From Lachnospiraceae bacterium (GTDB lineage: Bacteria > Bacillota > Clostridia > Lachnospirales > Lachnospiraceae), in assembly GCA_016282215.1 (NCBI GenBank), contig JAEEKC010000152.1, positions 1 through 7,695 on the forward strand: a stretch of DNA of 7,695 nucleotides, in the 5' to 3' direction. The first letter of the stretch is position 1; the number at the start of each line of letters is the position of its first letter. A model generated the notes under the pieces. That model ran no database searches, was not told the DNA's origin, and saw only the letters and a list, made by a program, of their open reading frames with translations. The position numbers were made by a program, and so were the translations under genes. Of the stretch, positions 1 through 5,994 are shown piece after piece.

Positions 1-1856
1 AAAAGATCCCTCATCAGGAGCTGGATCTGTTAGCGGCGGAGATCCGCGAATTTCTGATCGAAAAGATCAGTAAAAACGGTGGGCATTTAGGTGCGAATCT
101 GGGAGCTGTGGAACTGACCATGGCGCTTCATCTGAGTTTGAACCTTCCCGAAGATAAAATCATCTGGGATGTGGGACATCAAAGCTATATCCATAAGCTT
201 TTGACGGGCAGACGGGAAGGGTTTGAGTCCCTTCGCCAGTACGGCGGGATGAGCGGTTTTCCGAAACGGAAGGAAAGCCCCTGCGACTGTTTTGACACGG
301 GTCACAGCACCACCTCGATCTCGGCGGGACTCGGCCTTGTCTGTGCCAGGGACCTGATCGGGAAACAGCAGACCATCGTTTCCGTCATCGGAGACGGTTC
401 CCTGACCGGCGGCATGGCATACGAAGCACTGAATAATGCGGCGCAGCTGGAGACGAACTTTATCATCGTCCTGAATGATAACAATATGTCCATCTCCGAG
501 AATGTGGGCGGCGTGTCCAACTATCTGAACTCCATCAGAACAGATTCCAAGTATCTGGATCTGAAGGACAGTATCTATTACCGCCTGATCGATAATGAAA
601 AATATGGCGCACCTCTTGCCAAAATGATCCAGCGTACCAAGAACGGTATCAAGCAGCTTGTCATTCCGGGCATGCTCTTTGAAAATATGGGCATCACGTA
701 TCTTGGCCCCGTGGACGGCCATGATATCGATGCGATCTATAAGGCCATTCGCGATGCAAAGCGCGTGAAGGGAGCCGTGATGGTCCATGTCTGCACCCAG
801 AAGGGAAAAGGCTATCCGCCGGCAGAACGGCATCCGGCCAGATTCCACGGCGCTGTGCCTTTTGACATTCAGACAGGACTTCCGTCCAAACCCCAGAGCA
901 AGGCAAACTGGACCGATGTTTTCGGTACGGTGATCAATAAGCTCGGGGAACGGGATGAACGCGTCGTTGCCATCACGGCGGCCATGCCTGACGGAACGGG
1001 ATTAAAGCGCTTCAAAAACCGCTTTCCGGATCGCTTCTTTGACGTGGGGATCGCGGAAGAGCATGCGGTCACTTTTGCAGCAGGGCTTGCCGCCGGTGGA
1101 CTTAGGCCGGTCGTTGCGGTTTATTCCTCCTTTTTGCAAAGGGGATTTGACCAGATCATCCATGATGTGTGCCTGCAGGAACTTCCCGTGGTATTTGCAG
1201 TGGACCGCGCCGGTCTCGTGGGTGCGGATGGCGAAACGCATCAGGGGATTTTTGATATTTCCTATCTGTCCATGATCCCGGGCATGACAGTGATGAGCCC
1301 GAAGAATAAATGGGAGCTTTCCGATATGCTGAAATTTGCGGTGGGCTGCGGTCAGCCGGTTGCGATCAGGTATCCGAGAGGCGTGGCTTATGACGGTATG
1401 AAAGAACATCGTCAGCCCATTGAACCCGGAAAAGCGGAATGGATCCGAAGGGACGGATTTGATCCCACTGTGTCGGATCATTCGATCGCCCTGCTTGCCT
1501 TCGGCAGTATGGTGGAGACTGCGGAAAAGGTAAGGCTCCTATTGGCAGAAAAGGGAATCACGCAGGTTTCACTGCTGAACCTTCGTTTTGCAAAACCGCT
1601 GGATACACAGGCGGTGCTCGAAGCGGGATTTGGACATGATCTGGTCGTGACGCTGGAGGAAAATGTTTTTGAAGGCGGTATCGGTCAGCGGATCCTGGAT
1701 CTTGTGACAGAAAAAGAATGCGGTACAAAGGTACTGCCCATTGCGCTCCCGGATGCCTATGTTGAGCATGGCAGCGCAGATATTCTGAAAAAAGAACTGG
1801 GAATTGATGCCGAAAGCATTTTTGAAAAGATCATGGAAATCGTGGAGACGTTATGA
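1..1856 (+). CDS. dxs: 1-deoxy-D-xylulose-5-phosphate synthase, 5' end cut off
   Basis: Cytoplasmic thiamine-diphosphate enzyme that condenses pyruvate with glyceraldehyde 3-phosphate to 1-deoxy-D-xylulose 5-phosphate, the first step of the non-mevalonate isoprenoid pathway; the product also feeds thiamine and pyridoxal synthesis. The frame is open from position 3, and 617 residues are present. The family is about 620-635 residues, so only some 5-15 N-terminal residues lie outside the window. Visible in order: GGHLGANLG near codon 26 (the family's substrate-site histidine), GHSTTSISAGLG, the GDGSLTGG diphosphate/Mg site at 390-413 followed by LNDNNMSIS, GPVDGHD, then the transketolase-type pyrimidine domain with DVGIAEEHAVTFAAG (catalytic Glu codon at 1056-1058), DRAGLVGADGETHQG, and a C-terminal domain with VTLEENVFEGGIG. 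No motif is missing. An ATG or GTG inside the visible part is not the start, because conserved sequence runs upstream of both. The stop overlaps the next start as ATGA. Confidence 0.97.
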   Translation, partial: KIPHQELDLLAAEIREFLIEKISKNGGHLGANLGAVELTMALHLSLNLPEDKIIWDVGHQSYIHKLLTGRREGFESLRQYGGMSGFPKRKESPCDCFDTGHSTTSISAGLGLVCARDLIGKQQTIVSVIGDGSLTGGMAYEALNNAAQLETNFIIVLNDNNMSISENVGGVSNYLNSIRTDSKYLDLKDSIYYRLIDNEKYGAPLAKMIQRTKNGIKQLVIPGMLFENMGITYLGPVDGHDIDAIYKAIRDAKRVKGAVMVHVCTQKGKGYPPAERHPARFHGAVPFDIQTGLPSKPQSKANWTDVFGTVINKLGERDERVVAITAAMPDGTGLKRFKNRFPDRFFDVGIAEEHAVTFAAGLAAGGLRPVVAVYSSFLQRGFDQIIHDVCLQELPVVFAVDRAGLVGADGETHQGIFDISYLSMIPGMTVMSPKNKWELSDMLKFAVGCGQPVAIRYPRGVAYDGMKEHRQPIEPGKAEWIRRDGFDPTVSDHSIALLAFGSMVETAEKVRLLLAEKGITQVSLLNLRFAKPLDTQAVLEAGFGHDLVVTLEENVFEGGIGQRILDLVTEKECGTKVLPIALPDAYVEHGSADILKKELGIDAESIFEKIMEIVETL

Positions 1857-2683
1857 AAGAACGGCTAGATGTGCTTTTGGTAAAGGGCGGACATGCACCC
1901 TCGCGGGAAAAAGCGAAAGCGATCCTGATGGCGGGAATTGTCTATGTGAACGGCCAGAAGGAAGATAAACCCGGCGCGACTTTTGATCCCGAAAAGATTC
2001 AGATCGAGGTAAGAGAGAAAACGCTTCCCTATGTGAGCCGCGGCGGTCTGAAACTGGAAAAAGCCCTTGCGGTATTTGATATAGGTGTCCGGGATCTGGT
2101 CTGTCTGGATATCGGAGCATCCACCGGCGGGTTTACGGACTGCATGCTGCAAAACGGCGCGGCGAAGGTCTATGCGGTTGATGTGGGATACGGACAGCTG
2201 GATTATAAACTCCGCAATGATCCTCGCGTCATCTGTATGGAAAAGACAAATTTCAGATATATGGAAGAAGGCAGTCTGCCGGAGAAGGTTTCATTTGCAG
2301 CGAGCGATGTCTCGTTTATTTCTTTGACAAAAATGTTAGCGCCTGCTTACTCGCTTTTAGCAGATGACGGTCAGATGGCGGCGCTGATCAAGCCGCAGTT
2401 TGAAGCCGGCCGTGAAAAGGTCGGCAAAAAGGGTGTGGTCACAGATCCGAAGGTACATCTGGAAGTGATCGTAAAGGTCTGCCTGTTTGCGCAGGAAACC
2501 GGATTTACCATCGCCGGGCTGGATTATTCACCCATCAAAGGACCGGAAGGGAATATTGAGTTCCTTTTGTTTTTGAAGAAAAAAGCGGAGAATAGTAAGC
2601 AATTGCTAACAGAAGAGGAAATCACGCTTATGGCGCAGGCTGTTGTGGAAAAAGCCGCTGCGCAGTTGGGGGAAAACAAGTGA
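1853..2683 (+). CDS. tlyA: TlyA-family 2'-O rRNA (cytidine) methyltransferase
   Basis: 276 residues. An N-terminal S4 RNA-binding domain (about residues 3-62) is followed by an FtsJ/RrmJ-like Rossmann methyltransferase domain. The SAM-binding motif is LDIGASTGGFTD (85-96). The K-D-K-E tetrad expected of a 2'-O-methyltransferase is visible as K67 (SRGGLKL), D152 (SDVSF), K180 (LIKPQFEAG) and E236 (GNIEF), close to the positions known in Mycobacterium tuberculosis TlyA. That protein methylates C1920 of 23S rRNA and C1409 of 16S rRNA and determines sensitivity to capreomycin. The family was formerly annotated as hemolysin; nothing here suggests a secreted toxin, and there is no signal peptide or membrane segment. 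Whether this protein modifies both sites (type II) or 23S only (type I) cannot be decided by eye; its N-terminus is nearly as long as the mycobacterial one. The start ATG overlaps the dxs stop and has GGAG at 1844-1847. The C-terminal 35 residues are charged and probably helical. Confidence 0.95.
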   Translation: MKERLDVLLVKGGHAPSREKAKAILMAGIVYVNGQKEDKPGATFDPEKIQIEVREKTLPYVSRGGLKLEKALAVFDIGVRDLVCLDIGASTGGFTDCMLQNGAAKVYAVDVGYGQLDYKLRNDPRVICMEKTNFRYMEEGSLPEKVSFAASDVSFISLTKMLAPAYSLLADDGQMAALIKPQFEAGREKVGKKGVVTDPKVHLEVIVKVCLFAQETGFTIAGLDYSPIKGPEGNIEFLLFLKKKAENSKQLLTEEEITLMAQAVVEKAAAQLGENK

Positions 2684-3549
2684 GATCATTTTTTATCATT
2701 ACCAATTCGGTCAAGGATCCCGGGCAGGAAGTCACGCAGCATATTTCGTCCTACCTTACGGAAAGAGGGGCGAAGGCAGCGTATCTGATCCGGGATGATC
2801 AGAGCATTGCGGACAGGCAGTCTGAAGATGCAGCTCCGCTGGATATTCCGGAAGATACGCAGTGTATTCTTGTGCTTGGAGGTGATGGAACGCTTCTGCA
2901 GGCGGCCAGAGACACGCTGGGACTTGGGATTCCACTGCTTGGCGTAAACCTCGGAACGCTGGGCTTTCTGGCAGAGGTGGAAAAAAACGATATCGACCAG
3001 GCGCTCGATAAACTGCTTGCGGATGAATATACCTCCGAAGAGAGAATGCTCCTGGCAGGATGTATTGAAAACAAGGACGGAGAAAAGGTTTATGAAAGCC
3101 ATGCGCTCAATGATGTCGTTGTGGCGCGCTCCGGACAGCTGATGGTTTTGCCGGTGCAGATGCTGGTTAACGGACAGCCGCTGGTTTCCTATCTGGCAGA
3201 CGGAATGATCGTATCCACACCAACCGGTTCTACAGCCTATAATCTGTCGGCAGGCGGACCGATCGTAAGTCCTGCGGCAAGGTTGATGGTGGTAACGCCG
3301 ATCTGCCCGCATACCCTCAATACCAGAAGCGTGATCCTGTCACCGGATGATCAGGTGGAGATCCTTCCCGGGGAATCGAAAGACGGTGAGGAATCAGTGA
3401 CCGCAAAGGTATATTTTGACGGTGGGGTTCCGGCCATCGTTTCAACAGGGGACAGGATTGTGATCCGACAGTCATCTTTATCGGTCACGCTGATCCGGCT
3501 GAATTCTGAGAGCTTTTTAAAGCAGCTGCATAACAGGCTGAAGCAATGA
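2680..3549 (+). CDS. nadK: NAD kinase (ATP-NAD/polyphosphate kinase family)
   Basis: Cytoplasmic enzyme that phosphorylates NAD+ on the 2'-hydroxyl of the adenosine ribose, the cell's route to NADP. It has 289 residues, typical of bacterial NadK. An N-terminal Rossmann-like half carries the family GGDGT motif at residues 67-71 with the catalytic Asp at 69, then GVNLGTLGFLAEV (88-100). The all-beta half carries LNDVVVARSG (143-152), with Asp where many homologues have Glu (NE motif), then DGMIVSTPTGSTAYNLSAGGPI (174-195) and HTLNTRSVIL (211-220), the NAD-binding and quaternary-contact region. The start is GTG, and its first bases overlap the tlyA stop (GTGA). A GGGGGA ribosome site seven bases upstream supports this start, which also lacks an ATG competitor nearby. 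The overlap suggests translation coupled to tlyA. Placement between tlyA and argR is a common Clostridia arrangement with no obvious metabolic logic. Confidence 0.96.
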   Translation: MRSFFIITNSVKDPGQEVTQHISSYLTERGAKAAYLIRDDQSIADRQSEDAAPLDIPEDTQCILVLGGDGTLLQAARDTLGLGIPLLGVNLGTLGFLAEVEKNDIDQALDKLLADEYTSEERMLLAGCIENKDGEKVYESHALNDVVVARSGQLMVLPVQMLVNGQPLVSYLADGMIVSTPTGSTAYNLSAGGPIVSPAARLMVVTPICPHTLNTRSVILSPDDQVEILPGESKDGEESVTAKVYFDGGVPAIVSTGDRIVIRQSSLSVTLIRLNSESFLKQLHNRLKQ

Positions 3550-3575
3550 TACATGGATTTAAGTTTTTATAACTG

Positions 3576-3585
3576 ACATATATGT
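3576..3585. other. ACATATATGT palindrome upstream of argR
   Basis: A perfect 10-base inverted repeat in the 55-base gap between nadK and argR, about 20 bases before the argR start and just before its GGGGAT ribosome site (3588-3593). The gap is A+T-rich and has no clear terminator for nadK. TATATG within the palindrome could serve as a poor -10 element, but no good -35 lies at the right distance. ArgR-type repressors bind A+T-rich palindromes and often control their own gene, so this could be part of an operator. The match to the known ARG box consensus is weak, so the role is a guess. Confidence 0.25.
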
Positions 3586-3604
3586 ATGGGGATAGAGTAA
3601 CAAA

Positions 3605-4072
3605 ATGGCAGAGAGCAGCAACAGTGAAAAAAGAAGACAGGCGATCATGCAGCTGATCCGGGAACAGGAGATCGAAACCCAGGAGGAGCTGACGGACCTG
3701 CTGAAGGAGCAGGGATTTGATACGACCCAGGCGACCGTTTCCAGAGATATCCGGTTCTTAGGGCTTTCGAAAGTACCCGCAACAGGCGGCAGAAAGATCT
3801 ATGCACTGCCGCGGACAGTCAGCGATCCCGGCGGAAAATATGCCGGCATATTGGCGGAGGGCTTTATATCATGTGATACGGCGGGACATATGCTGGTGAT
3901 CAAAACCGCTGCGGGAATGGCCATGGCGGTGGCGGCTGCTGTGGATGCCATGGAATTTGAACAGGTGGTTGGTTCCATTGCAGGCGATGATACGGTGATG
4001 CTCGCCATCAAAAATGAAGATGCGGCGGTGAAATTATGTGTGCGGCTGCGTGCCCTGGTTGGGCGGGGCTGA
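3605..4072 (+). CDS. argR: Arginine repressor ArgR/AhrC
   Basis: 155 residues, the usual family length (about 149-156). The N-terminal winged-helix DNA-binding domain (about residues 7-70) ends in the family signature QATVSRDIRFLGLSKV. A short linker (about 71-80) leads to the C-terminal hexamerisation and L-arginine-binding domain, with HMLVIKTAAGMAMAVAAAVD and the conserved GSIAGDDTVML, whose double Asp binds arginine. In this family, arginine-loaded hexamers bind ARG boxes to repress arginine biosynthesis and, in Gram-positive species, to activate arginine catabolism. No arginine biosynthesis or catabolism genes lie in the window, so its targets are elsewhere. The start ATG is supported by alignment of the DNA-binding domain and a GGGGAT site 11 bases upstream, slightly farther than ideal. 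The argR-recN neighbourhood is widely conserved in Firmicutes and is not evidence of a shared function. Confidence 0.96.
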   Translation: MAESSNSEKRRQAIMQLIREQEIETQEELTDLLKEQGFDTTQATVSRDIRFLGLSKVPATGGRKIYALPRTVSDPGGKYAGILAEGFISCDTAGHMLVIKTAAGMAMAVAAAVDAMEFEQVVGSIAGDDTVMLAIKNEDAAVKLCVRLRALVGRG

Positions 4073-4133
4073 CATCGTCAGAGGTTAAACAAGACGAAGC
4101 AGAAGATGAGATCATTTGAAAAGATAAAACGAT

Positions 4134-4163
4134 TTGAGATATTGCTGAGCAAGACAATATAAA
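4134..4163 (+). promoter_or_regulatory. Candidate sigma-70-type promoter for recN
   Basis: TTGAGA at 4134-4139 and TATAAA at 4158-4163 are separated by 18 bases, giving a predicted start near 4170 and a leader of about 48 bases before recN. It is the best promoter match in the 145-base argR-recN gap, which otherwise has no gene. The prediction is by eye. recN could instead, or also, be read from upstream as part of the argR transcript, since no terminator is visible after argR. Confidence 0.45.
4139..4160. repeat. Inverted repeat ATATTG-N10-CAATAT over the recN promoter
   Basis: Perfect 6-base arms (4139-4144 and 4155-4160) lie between, and slightly overlap, the proposed -35 and -10 elements. 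Inside it lies an odd palindrome, TTGCTGAGCAA (4142-4152). Its position would suit a repressor operator. It does not match the Gram-positive LexA box (CGAAC-N4-GTTCG), the expected regulator for recN if SOS-controlled, so the binding protein, if any, is unknown. Confidence 0.3.
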
Positions 4164-4176
4164 AATGATAAGAATA

Positions 4177-4198
4177 CGGATCCGTGCGTGGCGATCCG
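4177..4198 (+). other. Small hairpin in the predicted recN leader
   Basis: CGGATC (4177-4182) can pair with GATCCG (4193-4198) across a 10-base loop. It ends nine bases before the recN ribosome site and is not followed by a T-run, so it is not an intrinsic terminator. It may be incidental or may affect translation start or mRNA stability. CGGATC contains a short self-complementary GATC, so chance formation is quite possible. Confidence 0.25.
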
Positions 4199-4206
4199 GA
4201 GAATAC

Positions 4207-4211
4207 AAGGT
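4207..4211 (+). promoter_or_regulatory. Ribosome binding site that sets the recN start
   Basis: AAGGT lies six bases before the ATG at 4218. The upstream in-frame GTG at 4188 would add ten residues with no similarity to the RecN N-terminus, and it lies within the small hairpin. The ATG is therefore the better start. Confidence 0.65.
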
Positions 4212-4217
4212 AAACAC

Positions 4218-5912
4218 ATGTTAACTGAACTGAAAGTAAAGAATGTAGCTCTGATCCGGGAGGCGGAGATCTCCTTTGGAAAAGGCCTGAACATCCTCAC
4301 CGGCGAAACCGGTGCAGGCAAATCCATCCTGATCGATTCCATCCAGCTGGCTCTCGGTGCCAGGGCTGATAAAGGGTTGATCCGTGAGAGTGCAGACCAT
4401 GCCTATGTGGAACTGACGTTTAAGGTGGATGATGAGATGATAGATGCAAAGCTGCGGCAACTTGAGATCCTGCCGGAAGACAGGCAGGTGATTTTGTCAC
4501 GCCGTCTGGAAGCATCAAGGAACACTTGCCGTATTAACGGAGAAGTGGTTTCGGGAAAACTGCTGCGTCAGGCCTCGGCACTTCTAATCGATATCCACGG
4601 CCAGCAGGAGCATACGACGCTTTTGCAGGAAAAAAGGCACCTGGAGATCTTAGACCGCTCCGCCGGCAGCAAACTGGAAAAACAAAAGGAAAAGATCGCA
4701 GAACTCTATGGGACTTACCGGGAACTTTCGGAAAAACTGGAAGAGGCAAAGAGCAGGCAGGGACAAAAAGAGCGGGATATGGATCTTTGCCGCTATGAAC
4801 TTGGCGAGATCGAAGAGGCAGACCTTCGAGCCGGGGAGGATGATGAGCTGGAAACGGAATTCAAACGTCTGTCCAATGCATCAAAGATCGCCGAGTCATT
4901 GGAGATTGCAAAGGATGCGCTGGATGGTTTTTCCGGAGAGTCGGCCCTTTCACTGGTGGGCACGGCTCTTGGGAGCCTGAAGGATGCGCAGCGCTTTGAT
5001 GATACATTGGGGGATCTGTCAGGTCAGCTCCTGCAGACGGAAGATATGCTCCGGGAGATCGCAAGGGAGCTGATGCACAGGACGGAAGGCATGTCCTTTG
5101 ACGAGGAGCGTATGGCGCAGGTTTCCGCCCGTCTGGATGTGATCAACCGGCTGAAAACAAAATACGGAAATTCCATCGAAGAGATTCTTTCCTACGGCGA
5201 AGAGAAAAGAAAACTGTTAGAAGAACTCGAGGATTTTGATGCGTATCTGGCAGAGCTGGAAAACAGGCTGGCTAAGGTCGGGGCAGAACTTGATGAGTAT
5301 TGCAACAAAGCACATGATATCCGGGAAAAGCAGGCGAAGATTTTTTCAAAGGATATTACAAAGGCTTTGTCGGATCTGGGCTTTGCCCATGTGGAGTTTG
5401 AAACAAGGGTAACGCAGGATGCACAGTATCTCGGACCGGACGGCAATGACCATGCCTGCTTTTTTGTGTGCTTGAATGCCGGCGAAAAGCTGCGCCCCTT
5501 AAGTGATGTGGCAAGCGGCGGCGAGCTTTCGAGGATCATGCTTGCCATCAAATCCGTGATGGCGGATAAAGATGAGATCCCGACGCTGATCTTTGATGAG
5601 ATCGATGCGGGCATCAGCGGACAGACGGCCTGGAAAGTATCCGAGAAAATGGCGGTTATCGGCAGGGCACATCAACTTCTTTGCATCACTCATCTGCCGC
5701 AGATCGCAGCCATGGCAGACCAGCATTTTATGATCGAAAAAAACGCAGGCAAAAACGAGACGAGAACACAGATCAAAGTGCTGGACAGAGAAGGCATGGT
5801 AGGCGAAGTAGCAAGGCTTCTGGGTAGTGATGAGATCACAAAAACCGCACTGGGGAATGCGGAAGAACTGAAGGCAAAAGCGGACGAGGTAAAGGCTTTG
5901 GCGGGAAAATAA
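4218..5912 (+). CDS. recN: DNA repair protein RecN (SMC-like ATPase)
   Basis: 564 residues from the ATG, typical for RecN (about 550-575). This cytoplasmic, nucleoid-associated ATPase of the SMC/ABC superfamily acts early in double-strand break repair, tethering DNA ends and helping RecA. The N-terminal ABC half starts at once with MLTELKVKNVALI, Walker A GETGAGKS at residues 29-36, and the Q-loop region IDIHGQQEHTTLL (125-135). The middle, about 145-375, is charged and heptad-like (KLEKQKEKIAELY, then LLEELEDFDAYLAELENRLAKV), consistent with the two arms of a short coiled coil. The C-terminal ABC half has signature SGGELSR (433-439), Walker B TLIFDEID (456-463), the D-loop AGISGQ and switch histidine in ITHLPQIAA (490-498). 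All ATPase motifs are intact. E. coli recN is strongly SOS-induced, but no LexA box is seen here. The stop is TAA, with no clear terminator before the glgA promoter. Confidence 0.97.
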   Translation: MLTELKVKNVALIREAEISFGKGLNILTGETGAGKSILIDSIQLALGARADKGLIRESADHAYVELTFKVDDEMIDAKLRQLEILPEDRQVILSRRLEASRNTCRINGEVVSGKLLRQASALLIDIHGQQEHTTLLQEKRHLEILDRSAGSKLEKQKEKIAELYGTYRELSEKLEEAKSRQGQKERDMDLCRYELGEIEEADLRAGEDDELETEFKRLSNASKIAESLEIAKDALDGFSGESALSLVGTALGSLKDAQRFDDTLGDLSGQLLQTEDMLREIARELMHRTEGMSFDEERMAQVSARLDVINRLKTKYGNSIEEILSYGEEKRKLLEELEDFDAYLAELENRLAKVGAELDEYCNKAHDIREKQAKIFSKDITKALSDLGFAHVEFETRVTQDAQYLGPDGNDHACFFVCLNAGEKLRPLSDVASGGELSRIMLAIKSVMADKDEIPTLIFDEIDAGISGQTAWKVSEKMAVIGRAHQLLCITHLPQIAAMADQHFMIEKNAGKNETRTQIKVLDREGMVGEVARLLGSDEITKTALGNAEELKAKADEVKALAGK

Positions 5913-5930
5913 ATCATTTCCAAAAACCCT

Positions 5931-5959
5931 TTGCCCTGTACCATATTTTGTAGTATAAT
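5931..5959 (+). promoter_or_regulatory. Strong sigma-70-type promoter for glgA
   Basis: TTGCCC (5931-5936) and a consensus TATAAT (5954-5959) are separated by the ideal 17 bases. Transcription should start near 5966, giving a leader of about 29 bases that keeps the ribosome site. It lies in the 82-base recN-glgA gap and marks glgA as the start of its own transcription unit. Confidence 0.75.
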
Positions 5960-5976
5960 ATATCTGGGTGTATAAT
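5948..5976 (+). promoter_or_regulatory. Second, overlapping promoter-like sequence before glgA
   Basis: TTGTAG (5948-5953), 17 bases, then another TATAAT (5971-5976). Spacing and -10 are ideal and the -35 is weaker. A transcript from here would start near 5983, inside the GGAGG ribosome site, leaving a leader of about 12 bases. It may therefore act as a decoy or competing polymerase site, or be a by-product of an A+T-rich spacer. Confidence 0.3.
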
Positions 5977-5981
5977 GTATT

Positions 5982-5986
5982 GGAGG
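5982..5986 (+). promoter_or_regulatory. Ribosome binding site that sets the glgA start
   Basis: GGAGG stands eight bases before the ATG at 5995. An in-frame GTG at 5968 would add nine residues upstream of the family's usual N-terminus (MKNILFIASE), has no ribosome site, and lies about at the predicted transcription start. The ATG is chosen. Confidence 0.85.
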
Positions 5987-5994
5987 ATCATTAC

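Noticed and set aside
87..848. A 253-codon minus-strand frame opposite dxs.
   Set aside because: Fully antisense to conserved dxs motifs, with no ribosome site or recognisable domain; a shadow frame.
1853..2683. Reading tlyA as a hemolysin virulence factor.
   Set aside because: The name is historical. The K-D-K-E tetrad, SAM motif and S4 domain mark an rRNA methyltransferase, with no export signal.
2686..3312. A 208-codon minus-strand frame opposite nadK.
   Set aside because: Antisense to the GGDGT and NAD-binding regions of nadK, with a composition typical of a shadow frame.
3899..3962. ArgR has GMA where Bacillus AhrC has GNA in the arginine-binding domain, possible loss of arginine sensing.
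   Set aside because: The position varies in the family (E. coli has GAA), and the arginine-contacting GDD motif is intact, so no functional change is implied.
4047..4119. A different frame continues past the argR stop for about 15 codons, hinting at a frameshifted ArgR C-terminus.
   Set aside because: The in-frame ArgR is full length with a normal C-terminus, and the extension has no family similarity.
4106..4162. An 18-codon reading frame (MRSFEKIKRFEILLSKTI) in the argR-recN gap, possible leader peptide.
   Set aside because: There is no properly spaced ribosome site, no run of regulatory codons, and its end overlaps the predicted recN promoter -10. Frames of this size are expected by chance in A-rich spacers.
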